Shown: positions 51,493-61,311 of the stretch, in pieces
Layout of the letters: every line of letters begins with the position of its first letter
How positions within the stretch are numbered: position 1 is the stretch's first letter
Program-made: the position numbers and the translations under genes
The notes under the pieces: generated by a model
Told to the model about the DNA's origin: nothing
Database searches by the model: none
Seen by the model: the letters and a program-made list of their open reading frames with translations, nothing else
Assembly (NCBI GenBank): GCA_028709705.1
Contig: JAQVWL010000003.1
Span: 1 to 64,000, forward strand
Origin: Clostridia bacterium
GTDB lineage: Bacteria; Bacillota; Clostridia; Christensenellales; UBA1242
Direction of reading: 5' to 3'
Length of the DNA: 64,000 nucleotides

Positions 51493-51877
51493 TGCTTTTT
51501 TCTCCGCATAAATTGTCCACTATTTTGTTAAAAATTTTTAAAACAGATTGATATGCGTTTGTGTTTTCAATGTCAATAAATTCAACTCCGTTTTGATTTT
51601 CGACCAAAAACCCAACCGGCGTTATTGTCATTCCGCCACCGCTTCCGCCTGCCAATGGGAAATTTTCTTGGTTTTTCCGTTTGGGGTTGTTGCAAAACTC
51701 GCCACCGCCAACAACATAGCCCACACTAACTTTTGAAAACGGAATAATGATTGTGCCATCGGGCGAAATTATTGGTTCGCCAATAATTGTATTCGCTTCT
51801 ATCATTCCATTCAAATTTTTCATTGTATTTTCAATCAAGTTTTCAATTGATTTATTATTTTCAAAAATACCTTTCAT
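51470..51877 (-). CDS. ytfJ: Spore protein YtfJ/GerW
   Basis: IEANTIIGEPIISPDGTIIIPFSKVSVGYVVGGGEF...GGSGGGMTITPVGFLV. Confidence 0.94.
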   Translation of the reverse strand: MKGIFENNKSIENLIENTMKNLNGMIEANTIIGEPIISPDGTIIIPFSKVSVGYVVGGGEFCNNPKRKNQENFPLAGGSGGGMTITPVGFLVENQNGVEFIDIENTNAYQSVLKIFNKIVDNLCGEKSNEKNNKK

Positions 51878-51925
51878 AACAACCCCTATTATGCTTATTA
51901 TTTGCGAATATTAGCATATTATGCT

Positions 51926-52474
51926 TTACACTTTTTTCTTTTTGCTTTCAAATATTGTTATAAAAAAACTGACAAAAACATCAAAAATAGAAATAGAAAA
52001 TTTTGAAAAAAAATATACCAAAAAAACATTTTCATTAAACACTGTACTTGTGTTGATTTTTATTTTGCTTGAAGGTTTAATATTTTTTATATATGCTGAC
52101 AAAATATGAAAAAAAATATCAAAAAAACTGCTTAAAATTGCCGATTCAAATGCGTCGTTTGTTCCAATTTTTGAAAAAATAGTTAATTGTTTTAGCATTG
52201 TTTTTTGCCTTAATTTTAGAGTAAAATCTTCATAAAATTTTAGTTTGGGGTCAGTAAATTGATATTCTATCTGCTTTCGTTCTTTTTTTGTGCGAACAAT
52301 AATTCCGCTATGCTTTAATTGAAAAGTAAAATATTCCAATTTTATGAACCACAATTTTATTATCACCAAACCGCTTTTTTTATAAGGGTCAAAAGAAAAA
52401 TATAACCGAAAATATAACGGCAAAATAATAATAGTTAAAAAAAATAAAACTATAACAAGAATTAAACCAAGCAT
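51926..52474 (-). CDS. DUF2953 family protein (YtfI-like)
   Basis: N-term TM, position between scpB and ytfJ. Confidence 0.75.
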   Translation of the reverse strand: MLGLILVIVLFFLTIIILPLYFRLYFSFDPYKKSGLVIIKLWFIKLEYFTFQLKHSGIIVRTKKERKQIEYQFTDPKLKFYEDFTLKLRQKTMLKQLTIFSKIGTNDAFESAILSSFFDIFFHILSAYIKNIKPSSKIKINTSTVFNENVFLVYFFSKFSISIFDVFVSFFITIFESKKKKV

Positions 52475-52512
52475 AGTTTTAGTATTAGTTTTTTTTTGAT
52501 AATTATGATTTT

Positions 52513-53145
52513 TTAACTTATATTTTCTTGGTTGTCATCTTCATTCAACTGAACTTCAAGTTTTTTTTCCAAGTCTTCAAGTTTAAAATCAAAATACAAA
52601 CTGTTTGAACTTTCTTCTTCTCTTATGACTGCAATTCTTTCCAAAAGGTCTTGATATTCTGGCAAATTGTTTAAATCGGTTAGACCAAATCTTTTCAAAA
52701 ACTCGTCCGTTGTGCCATAAAGCAAAGGTTTTCCAACCGCATCTTTTCTGCCAACAACTTCAATCATTTTGTGTTCTTCCAAAATATTTATTGCATAATC
52801 ACTGCTCACTCGCCTTATATCTTCAATGTCAAGTCTTGTAATTGGTTGCTTGTAAGCAATAATTGCAAGAGTTTCAAGTGCCGCTTTTGTAAGTGCTTTT
52901 TCACGAATTGGATTAAGCACTGCGGATATAAAATCGGCATATTTGGGGTTTGAAGCAAGTTGAATTTTGTTTTTGTATTCAATAATTTGAATTCCCGCAT
53001 TTTCGGTTGTTTCGGCTTTTAATTCTTCAACCGCTTTTTTTACTTGTTTGGAACTAACATTCAATTTTTCACAAAAAAAGTCAAGGTCTATGCCTTCGCC
53101 CGCAACAAAAAGTGTTGATTTTATAATTTCTTTTAAATTTTCCAT
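52513..53145 (-). CDS. scpB: Segregation and condensation protein B
   Basis: ALETLAIIAYKQPITRLDIEDIRRV. Confidence 0.96.
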   Translation of the reverse strand: MENLKEIIKSTLFVAGEGIDLDFFCEKLNVSSKQVKKAVEELKAETTENAGIQIIEYKNKIQLASNPKYADFISAVLNPIREKALTKAALETLAIIAYKQPITRLDIEDIRRVSSDYAINILEEHKMIEVVGRKDAVGKPLLYGTTDEFLKRFGLTDLNNLPEYQDLLERIAVIREEESSNSLYFDFKLEDLEKKLEVQLNEDDNQENIS

Positions 53146-53148
53146 TTT

Positions 53149-53919
53149 TTATCCTTCCAAATCTTCGTTCAAAAAAATTATGATTTTTTGAAACAAGCCA
53201 TCTTGTTTTATTTTTGCAATTTGCATTTTCAAGAGTTCCAAAAGTGCAAGAAAAATATTTATAAGTTCACTTTTTGTTTGCCCTTCTTCAAAAAGGTCTT
53301 CAAAATTGACTTGTTTCTTTTCTTTTAAAGCCTTTTTGGTGCTAGAAATTTTTTCGGCAACTGTAAAGCGGTCTTTGGCAATCTCTTTTGGTTTTTCTTC
53401 CAAAACTTTTTTGTCTGACTTTGTCAAAATACCCACAAAAGCATCTAAAAGTTTGTCAAGCACCATATCTTTTAAAACAATTTTGGGATTGCCAACATTT
53501 TCATCGGGGTTTTTATACATACGGTCAATATTTTCAATGCTTTTCAAACTTTCGCCCGCTTCTTTAAAAATTTTGTATTCTTTAAGGCGGTTCAAAAGTA
53601 GCATTTCGCTGTCTTCTTCATCTTCTTGAACTTCATCAAGTCTTGGTAACAAAGACTTTGATTTTATTTCTATAAGCGTTGCCGCCATTGTTATAAAATC
53701 ACTTGCTTTTTCCATATCCAAATTTTTTAGGTTGTTCAAAAATTCCAAGTATTGCCCTGTAAGTTCTGCAAGTTTGACTTCGGCAATATCCATTTTGTTT
53801 TTTTTGATAATTTCTAGCAATAAATCAAGCGGACCTTCAAAATTTTCCAACTTGAATTGATAATCATCTTCAAAATTGTTGATTATTTCTTCATTTTCCA
53901 TTAACCAAACAACCCCCAA
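53149..53919 (-). CDS. scpA: Segregation and condensation protein A
   Basis: FEGPLDLLLEIIKKNKMDI...FITMAATLIEIKSKSLLP. Confidence 0.96.
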   Translation of the reverse strand: MGVVWLMENEEIINNFEDDYQFKLENFEGPLDLLLEIIKKNKMDIAEVKLAELTGQYLEFLNNLKNLDMEKASDFITMAATLIEIKSKSLLPRLDEVQEDEEDSEMLLLNRLKEYKIFKEAGESLKSIENIDRMYKNPDENVGNPKIVLKDMVLDKLLDAFVGILTKSDKKVLEEKPKEIAKDRFTVAEKISSTKKALKEKKQVNFEDLFEEGQTKSELINIFLALLELLKMQIAKIKQDGLFQKIIIFLNEDLEG

Positions 53920-54599
53920 AACAAATTGAAAACGTACAAGATTGCGGGGTTGACATAACTGATAACCAAACTTAAAACTGAGTTGCCGGCAAATATTGGC
54001 AAGATTAGCAAAACAAAAATAAAGAAACTGTATTGAGTCATAAACTGAATAAACCTGTTGTTATATTTGGTAAAAATTGAAATAAAGTTGAACCCATCAA
54101 GCGGATAAATTGGCAACAAATTGAAAATAAAAAGAATAAGATTAAGTGTTAGGCACAAGTAAATGAGTTGGTATAAGAAAAACATTAACACGCTTCCGCT
54201 TGAAATAAATTCGGCAATAATCAAAGGTCCTAAAAAGTGCAACACACCCGCAAAAACAAAGGCAAGAGCAAGATTTGCAAGCACTCCGCTAAGAGATGTC
54301 CAAATCAAACCTTTGCGATAATTTCTAAATTTTAGGGGGTTAATTTTTACAGGTTTTGCCCACCCAAAACCAATCAAAAAAAATGAAAGCAAGCCCGAAG
54401 CGCTAAAATGTGCAAATGGATTTAATGTCAACCTGCCCATCATTTTTGGTGTTTCATCTCCGTTTTTGTAAGCAGCCAAAGAATGTGCGTATTCGTGAAA
54501 AGACATTGCCACACAAATTGCAACAAAATACGCAAGGCAAACCGCCAATATTTCCAAAGGTGCTAAATTGTTTGAACCAAGTATCAATAATATAATCAT
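53901..54599 (-). CDS. Site-2 protease family (M50) membrane metallopeptidase
   Basis: HEYAHSLAAYKNGD (HExxH), LPIYPLDGF. Confidence 0.93.
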   Translation of the reverse strand: MIILLILGSNNLAPLEILAVCLAYFVAICVAMSFHEYAHSLAAYKNGDETPKMMGRLTLNPFAHFSASGLLSFFLIGFGWAKPVKINPLKFRNYRKGLIWTSLSGVLANLALAFVFAGVLHFLGPLIIAEFISSGSVLMFFLYQLIYLCLTLNLILFIFNLLPIYPLDGFNFISIFTKYNNRFIQFMTQYSFFIFVLLILPIFAGNSVLSLVISYVNPAILYVFNLFWGLFG

Positions 54600-54730
54600 A
54601 TAAATAATTATAACTTAAAACAATTTCTTTTGCAACTTATATTAAAAAAAATAAATTTGCGAACAAAATGGGGGATTTGAGTGCCGATAAGCAACGATAT
54701 TTTGGTAGTAGTGCAGTATATTTATTTAGC

Positions 54731-54990
54731 AAGGGTCAACGAGGACGTAGCAATTGACAAGGGTCAACGGGGACGTAGCAATTGACAGGAGCCGAAGGCG
54801 AACGGTCAAGCGTGCTACGTCCCCTTGACCCGTAAACGCGGTATTGCAAACAACAGGTCAAGGGGACGTAGTCAACTGACCCTTCGCTAACGCTTCGTGT
54901 CAGTTACTACCGTCCCCGTTGACCTTCGCTACAGTGCAGTTACTAGCGTCCCCGTTGACCTCCGCTTTGCTCCCGTGTCAGTTACTAGCA
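54731..54990. repeat. GC-rich cluster of alternating-orientation short repeats, core GGTCAA(C)GGGGACGTAGcaacTGAC
   Basis: Six recognisable core copies (three direct, three inverted) plus a partial copy; much higher GC than surroundings. Confidence 0.88.
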
Positions 54991-55005
54991 ACCCATAAAA
55001 ACCAA

Positions 55006-56163
55006 CTACCATTTTTCAACAATTTTTTTGAAACTTTGGTTAAAGGTCAAGGCATCTATATTTTGATTTAAAACTATATCAATTTCTTTTACAATAACAC
55101 CATTTTTTGTTATTGTTGCTGTTCCAACCTTGTCGCCCGCTTTTTGCGGAGCGGTTACACTTTTGTCAATTTCGGTTGAAACCGACCATTCATTATCTTC
55201 ACCCTTTTTGACAAGACCATAAAAATCTTGACTGGCAAAAACTTTTGTTTGGCTTATTTGACTGCGTTTTACCGGCAAAGTTGCAAGTTCGGTTTCGGTT
55301 GAAAGTATTTGTTCGTTCGCAAAATTTGCAAACCCAAAGTTGAACAATTTTACAGATTGATTAAATCTTTCTTTGCTATTTTTTGCACCGATAACAACTC
55401 CCACAAGTCGCATATTTTCTCTATGCACAGAAGATGCCAAGCAAAACCCCGCTTCATCAGTAAAGCCCGTTTTGCCACTGTCGCAACCCTCATAATATCT
55501 TGTTAAGCGGTTTGTGTTAACAATTTCGGTTTTTCTGCCAGAAGGGTGAACAAGTTCGTCCATCCAAACGCTTGAATACAAATGATAAGTTTCGTTTGGA
55601 ATAATTGCAGACAAAATTTTGGCACAATCACGAGCGGTTGAATATTGCATTGGTGCAGGAAGACCGGTCGAATTTGCATAAAGCGTGTTAGTCATACCCA
55701 ACCTTTGAGCGGTGCTATTCATTTTTTTTACAAAATTTTCTTCACTTCCACTGATATGTTCGGCAAGCGCAACGCTTGCATCGTTTGCAGATGCCATTAT
55801 CACGCTTTCTAGCATTTTTTGTATAGAATATTTGCTATTTGCATCCAAAAAAACTTGCGAGCCACCCATACTTGAAGCATTTTGAGTTGCAACCAAATTG
55901 TCTTCAAGTTTTATATTGCCATTGTCTAATTCTTCCAAAACAAGATAAATTGTCATAAGTTTTGCCATACTTGCAATTTGCAATTTTTCGTCTGCTTTTT
56001 GTTCAAAAAGCACTTCGCCAGAAAAATAATCAACCAAAAAACCCGCAGTTGCGTCAACACAAATTTCAGTTTCGGCAAAAACATTACAAACAAAAAAACC
56101 ACTACATATAGGTGCTATGCAAACGCATAGTACACAACATATTGAAATCAACAATTTTTTCAT
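55006..56163 (-). CDS. dacF: D-Ala-D-Ala carboxypeptidase (DacF-like)
   Basis: ASMAKLMTIYL (SxxK), SANDASVALAE (SxN), KTGFTDEAG; next to purine nucleoside phosphorylase and spoIIM. Confidence 0.9.
   Translation of the reverse strand: MKKLLISICCVLCVCIAPICSGFFVCNVFAETEICVDATAGFLVDYFSGEVLFEQKADEKLQIASMAKLMTIYLVLEELDNGNIKLEDNLVATQNASSMGGSQVFLDANSKYSIQKMLESVIMASANDASVALAEHISGSEENFVKKMNSTAQRLGMTNTLYANSTGLPAPMQYSTARDCAKILSAIIPNETYHLYSSVWMDELVHPSGRKTEIVNTNRLTRYYEGCDSGKTGFTDEAGFCLASSVHRENMRLVGVVIGAKNSKERFNQSVKLFNFGFANFANEQILSTETELATLPVKRSQISQTKVFASQDFYGLVKKGEDNEWSVSTEIDKSVTAPQKAGDKVGTATITKNGVIVKEIDIVLNQNIDALTFNQSFKKIVEKW
56102..56146. repeat. Small palindromic repeat copy 3, inside the DacF signal-peptide coding sequence
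   Basis: CAATATGTTGTGTACTATGCGTTTGCATAGCACCTATATGTAG (minus) aligned with copies at 25401 and 45444. Confidence 0.75.
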
Positions 56164-56220
56164 AAAAAAACCACCTTCTATATTTGAAGATAGTTTTTGT
56201 TTTTTTTGATTTTTTATTCA

Positions 56221-57003
56221 TCAAAGCAAAGGCAAAATTGCTTGAATTAATTTGCTCAATTTTTTGCAAATTTTTTTGGATACGTTTAACACTTCTGCGT
56301 GAGTTATTGGTTTGCTGTTTGGGGTCAAACACTTGTTTGTTATGCCAGCAAAAGATGCAAATTTAATGTCAAAATATTTTGCACAAATGCAGTCAAATGC
56401 AGTACTCATAGAAACAGTGTCAGCACCAATTTTTTCAAAAAATTTTACTTCGGCGGGTGTTTCATACGTTGGACCTGTTGCTTGAAGATGAACGCCTTGC
56501 AAAAGTTCTATTTTCAATTTTTCGGCAGTTTTGAGTGCAAGATTTCCAATAGTTTTGTCATAAGCGTTATTCAAATCAACAAATTTTATGGGCTGTTTTG
56601 CAATCAAAGGATTGTTACCTGTCAAATTTATATGGTCTTCAACAAGCATAATATCGCCTTCTTTAAATTTTGCATTTACCGCACCAACTGCGGTGGTTGA
56701 CAAAATTGTTTTTACGCCAATCAAAGACAAAACTTTAAACAAATTAAAAATATTTTCAGTTGAACCGCTTTCATAAAAATGCAAGCGACTTATAAAAACA
56801 ATTTTTTTGCCCTTAAACTTTCCAAAAACAAATTGCCTTGTGTGACCTTGCACTTCACAAAAATCAAGACCCAAACTTTTATAACTTACTGTTTTTGCAT
56901 TTTCAAGTTCTACCAAATTTTCGTACCCCGAACCCAAAATAATACCTATTTCTGCATCAAAATTTTTCAACTTTTTTGCAACTTTTTCTGCACTTATCAT
57001 CAA
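56221..57003 (-). CDS. punA: Purine nucleoside phosphorylase
   Basis: GIILGSGYENL, GHTRQFVFG, TTAVGAVN, LQATGPTYETPAEV, SMSTAFD. Confidence 0.93.
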   Translation of the reverse strand: MMISAEKVAKKLKNFDAEIGIILGSGYENLVELENAKTVSYKSLGLDFCEVQGHTRQFVFGKFKGKKIVFISRLHFYESGSTENIFNLFKVLSLIGVKTILSTTAVGAVNAKFKEGDIMLVEDHINLTGNNPLIAKQPIKFVDLNNAYDKTIGNLALKTAEKLKIELLQGVHLQATGPTYETPAEVKFFEKIGADTVSMSTAFDCICAKYFDIKFASFAGITNKCLTPNSKPITHAEVLNVSKKICKKLSKLIQAILPLL

Positions 57004-57069
57004 AGCACTCCTTAACTTTTATCATAGCACAAAGAGTGCATATTTACAAACAAATTGAAGTGTGTTTTG

Positions 57070-57687
57070 TCAAATTACCAAAATTGTGTTTGCATTAAAC
57101 AAAAGAAGTAAAAAGGTTTCTGTAAGACAAACAAAAAACAAAATACCAAAAAAAATAAAAAACATTTTCCAAAAAGATATGCAAGTTTGCCCAAATCTTT
57201 TTCTTTGTTCCGCCCTATTTATCATCAAAACAAAATACACAACAAACGCAAGCGTTAACAAAAGTTGACAAGGAAAAATAACAAGCACGCTATTTATTGC
57301 CCCGCTTATGCCAAACAAACATATCAAAAGAGTGCAATTAAAACCAATCAAGTATGAACGATAACCAATAATCAAAAACCCTATTGGAATTAGCAGAACA
57401 TACAAAGAAGAAACCGTTAAAATCAACAAAACGCAAAAGCAAGAAAAAAGTCTGGAAACAAACATTGCAAAACTTGCAACATTTTCGCAAGGGTAAATGT
57501 TAAGGTTATAACTGCCCAAAGTTGACAAAGTTACGCCACACTTCAAAGCAACAAAAATGCCGGTTATAAGTCCCAAAACCGCAACAAAAGCCGAAAAAAC
57601 AAACAAAAATTTGTTTTGCTTGAACCCCGCCAAAATACCATATTTAATGTTTGAAGTTTTGCACAGAAAAGTATAAGATTTTGCCAT
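57070..57687 (-). CDS. spoIIM: Stage II sporulation protein M-like membrane protein
   Basis: Multi-TM; position between spoIVB and punA-dacF. Confidence 0.75.
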   Translation of the reverse strand: MAKSYTFLCKTSNIKYGILAGFKQNKFLFVFSAFVAVLGLITGIFVALKCGVTLSTLGSYNLNIYPCENVASFAMFVSRLFSCFCVLLILTVSSLYVLLIPIGFLIIGYRSYLIGFNCTLLICLFGISGAINSVLVIFPCQLLLTLAFVVYFVLMINRAEQRKRFGQTCISFWKMFFIFFGILFFVCLTETFLLLLFNANTILVI

Positions 57688-57732
57688 ATAATAAATTTAT
57701 TCGCCAAAAACTTCAATTATTCGCACAATGCA

Positions 57733-58947
57733 CTACATTTTTGACATCCAATCAGCATAAATTCCATAACCTTTTGTTGGGTCAGAAACAAAAACGTGAG
57801 TTACTGCTCCAATCAATTTCCCGTTTTGAATGATAGGACTTCCGCTCATTCCCTGCAAAATTCCGCCCGTAAGTTTCAACAATCTTTGGTCTGTAACTCT
57901 AAAAACAAAACTTTTGTCATCGCTTTTTGGTTGATATGATGCCTTTATAATCTCTATTTCATATTCTTCTCTAACGCCACTAACAGAACTAACCAACTTT
58001 GCCTTGCCCGTTTTTACACCAAGCCTGCTTCCAATTTCTGCGGTCAAATTAAAATCAACAATGCTTTTCAAGTCAGTCACTTCGCCATAAACACCATATT
58101 TTGTGTTTTTTTCTATGCTACCTTTTGTGTTTACGCCCATCAAAAAAATGCAACGCAGTTCCCCGGGCGTGTTTTTTTCTGCTTTGTTAATACCAATCAA
58201 ACTGCACTTATAGATTTTGCCTTCTTGGATTGGAATTTCAACACCCGTTTCAAAGTCGGTTATTGGATGCCCCAAAGCACCAAAACGGTTGTTGGAAGTT
58301 TTTACAAAAGTCAAAGTTCCAATACCATTTGCATCATCTTTCACCCATAACCCAATTTTGTATTCGCCACTTTGCACATCAAGTTCTGGAACAATACTGC
58401 ACAAAGTTTCTTCGCCATTTCTTAAAAGTGTTAAACAGACCTCTTGCCCGTTATTTTCTGCCAAAATTTGTGGTATCTGTTCAAAATTTTCAATGATTAT
58501 GTCGTTTATTTTCAAAATTATATCGCCATCTTTAACAGTTCCATTTTTTGTTGTTTCCTTGCTACCTTTTTCCGCCAAAACCGAGTTATTGCCCACAACC
58601 AAAAGCCCTTTTGTTTTTATCGCAAACCCCAAAGGTATGCCACCAATATACACTTCTTCGCCTTTGCCAATTTCAACACTTACTTGCTTTATGGGTATCA
58701 CGCCAAAAAGTTTGAGCCACATTTTGCCATAAGTGTTTTTGTCGTTCCCCACTTTTATGTCTGACAATTCTGCGTCAATAAATTTTCCAAAAATGTTGTC
58801 TTTGTTAATATATTCAATGTCGCTAAACGAAACAATCGCTTCATCGGGCAAGGTAATTATGTTAGAAAAATTTATGTTTAAAGTCAAAAATGTTAGCCCA
58901 ATAACAAAACAAATAATGCCAAACCTAACAAAAAATTTTTTGAACAT
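57733..58947 (-). CDS. spoIVB: SpoIVB serine peptidase
   Basis: PDZ region; GILQGMSGSPIIQNGKLIGAVTHVFVSDPTKGYGIY. Confidence 0.95.
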   Translation of the reverse strand: MFKKFFVRFGIICFVIGLTFLTLNINFSNIITLPDEAIVSFSDIEYINKDNIFGKFIDAELSDIKVGNDKNTYGKMWLKLFGVIPIKQVSVEIGKGEEVYIGGIPLGFAIKTKGLLVVGNNSVLAEKGSKETTKNGTVKDGDIILKINDIIIENFEQIPQILAENNGQEVCLTLLRNGEETLCSIVPELDVQSGEYKIGLWVKDDANGIGTLTFVKTSNNRFGALGHPITDFETGVEIPIQEGKIYKCSLIGINKAEKNTPGELRCIFLMGVNTKGSIEKNTKYGVYGEVTDLKSIVDFNLTAEIGSRLGVKTGKAKLVSSVSGVREEYEIEIIKASYQPKSDDKSFVFRVTDQRLLKLTGGILQGMSGSPIIQNGKLIGAVTHVFVSDPTKGYGIYADWMSKM

Positions 58948-59173
58948 ATAACCCCCGCCTGTTTAGTATCTTTATTTTTCAAAAAAATATGTGTATGGTT
59001 GCACATTTTTTAAGGGCGTACATATTATGGTTTATGGGGGATAACCAAAGAAAAAAAATTTTCATAAATTGCCTTTTATGGCAAAAAAATTCCCCCTTAT
59101 AGATAAAAGGATTTTTATCTAAAACGGGTTTGTTGAAAGGTTTAACATTAAAGTGCCTTAAACAGAGTAAAAA

Positions 59174-60256
59174 TTAATACTTGTTATGATTTGCACTATC
59201 GTTATGTAGATTAACAAAAGGATTGCCTTTGTTGCTTGGCTTGAAGCCAATATCAAAAAAAGATTTTGTGCGTAAGATTTTAAAAACCATAATCATACCA
59301 AAAAAACCAATTATTGGATAACAAAAGTTAACAATGTTTTCAAAACCCAACAAACTTATAAGCAAAACGGCCAAACAACTAATGAAGGCCATTTTGCTTT
59401 TATATTTTTCTTTTAAAATTGAATTTAATGTATGCAAGCAACCAAAAAGAGAAGTGATAATTCCCACAAACAGTACTGATGCGAAAATCAGTGGAAAAGG
59501 TTCGCCAAGCCGTAAAGTCAAAACAACGAACGGCATACTCGCGTCCATAACAACCGCCCCGTTTTCCACAAGGCAAAAAATGCAAATCAAAATAATAAAG
59601 CAAAGAATTGCCGAAGTGCAAAAACTTGCTTTTTGAATTTGTTTGGGAGTTAACCCTTCCCCCACTTGCATCAAAATAAAACACGATAGCAAAATGTTTG
59701 AAAAAACATAAAAAATAATAGAAATTGGCAAAATGTAAGCGTTGCTCGAACTTGGAACATAAGCAATGTCGGTTATTGGATTTGCAATGGAATAAATTGA
59801 ATAAATAACAAGCAAAACAATTATTATTGGAATTGCAATAAGGTTGATTTTTTTTAGCATTTTTAATCCATTTTTTGCAACATAATATATTAAAACAAAA
59901 ACAAGAGCATAAAAAATTGCTATTGGAACTTCAATAAAATTGTTACTCAAAACTTCAACAGAGGCAGAAAACATTGCCGAAGAATAAACAAAAAAAATCA
60001 CAATTATTGCAATATTAAAAAAAACTGAACTGTTTGTTCTTCTGTTAAGTGACAAAATATTTGCAAAAGCATTTTTGGACCCGATACTCAAAAAAAGTTT
60101 AAAGCAGTAATAAAACAAGATAAAAACTATTGGCAAAAAAAACAAACTATCATAACCAAACTCAGCAAAAAAAAGCGAAATTTCTCGACCGCTGGCAAAA
60201 CCCGCACCAATAATTGTACCAACCATCAAAAAAATCACAGAAAATAATTTGTACAT
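59174..60256 (-). CDS. YkvI family membrane protein (APC-superfamily-like)
   Basis: FSVIFLMVGTIIGAGFASGREISLFFAEFG; about 10 TM. Confidence 0.85.
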   Translation of the reverse strand: MYKLFSVIFLMVGTIIGAGFASGREISLFFAEFGYDSLFFLPIVFILFYYCFKLFLSIGSKNAFANILSLNRRTNSSVFFNIAIIVIFFVYSSAMFSASVEVLSNNFIEVPIAIFYALVFVLIYYVAKNGLKMLKKINLIAIPIIIVLLVIYSIYSIANPITDIAYVPSSSNAYILPISIIFYVFSNILLSCFILMQVGEGLTPKQIQKASFCTSAILCFIILICIFCLVENGAVVMDASMPFVVLTLRLGEPFPLIFASVLFVGIITSLFGCLHTLNSILKEKYKSKMAFISCLAVLLISLLGFENIVNFCYPIIGFFGMIMVFKILRTKSFFDIGFKPSNKGNPFVNLHNDSANHNKY

Positions 60257-60337
60257 ATTTTAATATATGCTCGCATATTTTTGCTATTACCTTAATTATA
60301 AAAAACAAAAAAATTGCGAACAATTTTGTTGGCAATT

Positions 60338-61246
60338 TTATTTTTCTTGAATATTTGTTTCTGCTTTTTCTGACCCAAAAAATTTGGTCAAATCATTTTC
60401 GTTTTTTATTTGCACATTTCTGTTAAAGTCATTTATAACCTGCCTTAACATAATAGGAAAAGCATTTTGGCGTTCGGTTTCGTCCAAACTTTGCACTGTT
60501 TCAAGCATTTTTTGGTTTATAAGCCTAAGCCCTTTTTCAAAAACTTTTTGACTTTCTGCACTTATTATCAGCGGTGCAAGATTGCTTTTTGCGTTAAAAT
60601 TTATTTGTGCAACATTTGGTCTTTTTGTTTCGCCTGCCATTTCTTGTTCAGCAACTGCCCTAAATTCTTCTGCCAAACTTTCATCAAAGCATTGAATAAA
60701 AGTTTTTTTGTTTTTCAAAATTGTTCCATCATTCAAAACAATTTCTTTTATGTAATCGGGGTCAACTTTTTGCTTGTAAATCGGAGTTTTGGCAGTATGT
60801 TCAAGTTTTTTGTTGATTTTGTTAACTTTTTTTATTATTTTGGGTTTGTTTTGTGTGCTTTCATCTTCCAAAACTTTCAAAAAAGTACCTTGTTTTGCTT
60901 TTAAGGCAGAATATTTTTTGCCTTTTTTGTTTTGATAAATCAAATCATAATTGTCAACTGTGTGAATACAATTTACACCACTTGCAAATTGTTGTCTTGG
61001 CATATCTTTTTTGCCAAAAAACGCTTTCAAATTTTCAAGCCTACTTGGTTTTTCAAGTTTTCTTTCAAATTTTTGTTGTTTGATTGCTTGTTTTTGCTCT
61101 CTTTTTTCTTGTTTTTGCTCTCTTTTTTGTTGTCTTTTTGCAATTCGTTTTTCTTTGTTTTTCAAAAAAGATTTAACACCAAAAAATGTCAAAGTTGCAA
61201 CGCCACTTAACAAAAATAACGGAAACAAAACTTCAAAAATTGCCAT
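60338..61246 (-). CDS. Uncharacterised membrane-anchored basic protein
   Basis: N-term TM then K/R/Q/E-rich stretch. Confidence 0.65.
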   Translation of the reverse strand: MAIFEVLFPLFLLSGVATLTFFGVKSFLKNKEKRIAKRQQKREQKQEKREQKQAIKQQKFERKLEKPSRLENLKAFFGKKDMPRQQFASGVNCIHTVDNYDLIYQNKKGKKYSALKAKQGTFLKVLEDESTQNKPKIIKKVNKINKKLEHTAKTPIYKQKVDPDYIKEIVLNDGTILKNKKTFIQCFDESLAEEFRAVAEQEMAGETKRPNVAQINFNAKSNLAPLIISAESQKVFEKGLRLINQKMLETVQSLDETERQNAFPIMLRQVINDFNRNVQIKNENDLTKFFGSEKAETNIQEK

Positions 61247-61311
61247 AAAAACCTCCTAACTTTCTATTATTATAACACAAAAAAAGAAAAAGTCAATATC
61301 GCCTTGAAAAG

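Noticed and set aside
54668-54690. Remnant of the 32505 element (GGGGGATTTGAGTGCCG)
   Set aside because: Only about 9 nt matches GGGGATTTG; insufficient evidence.
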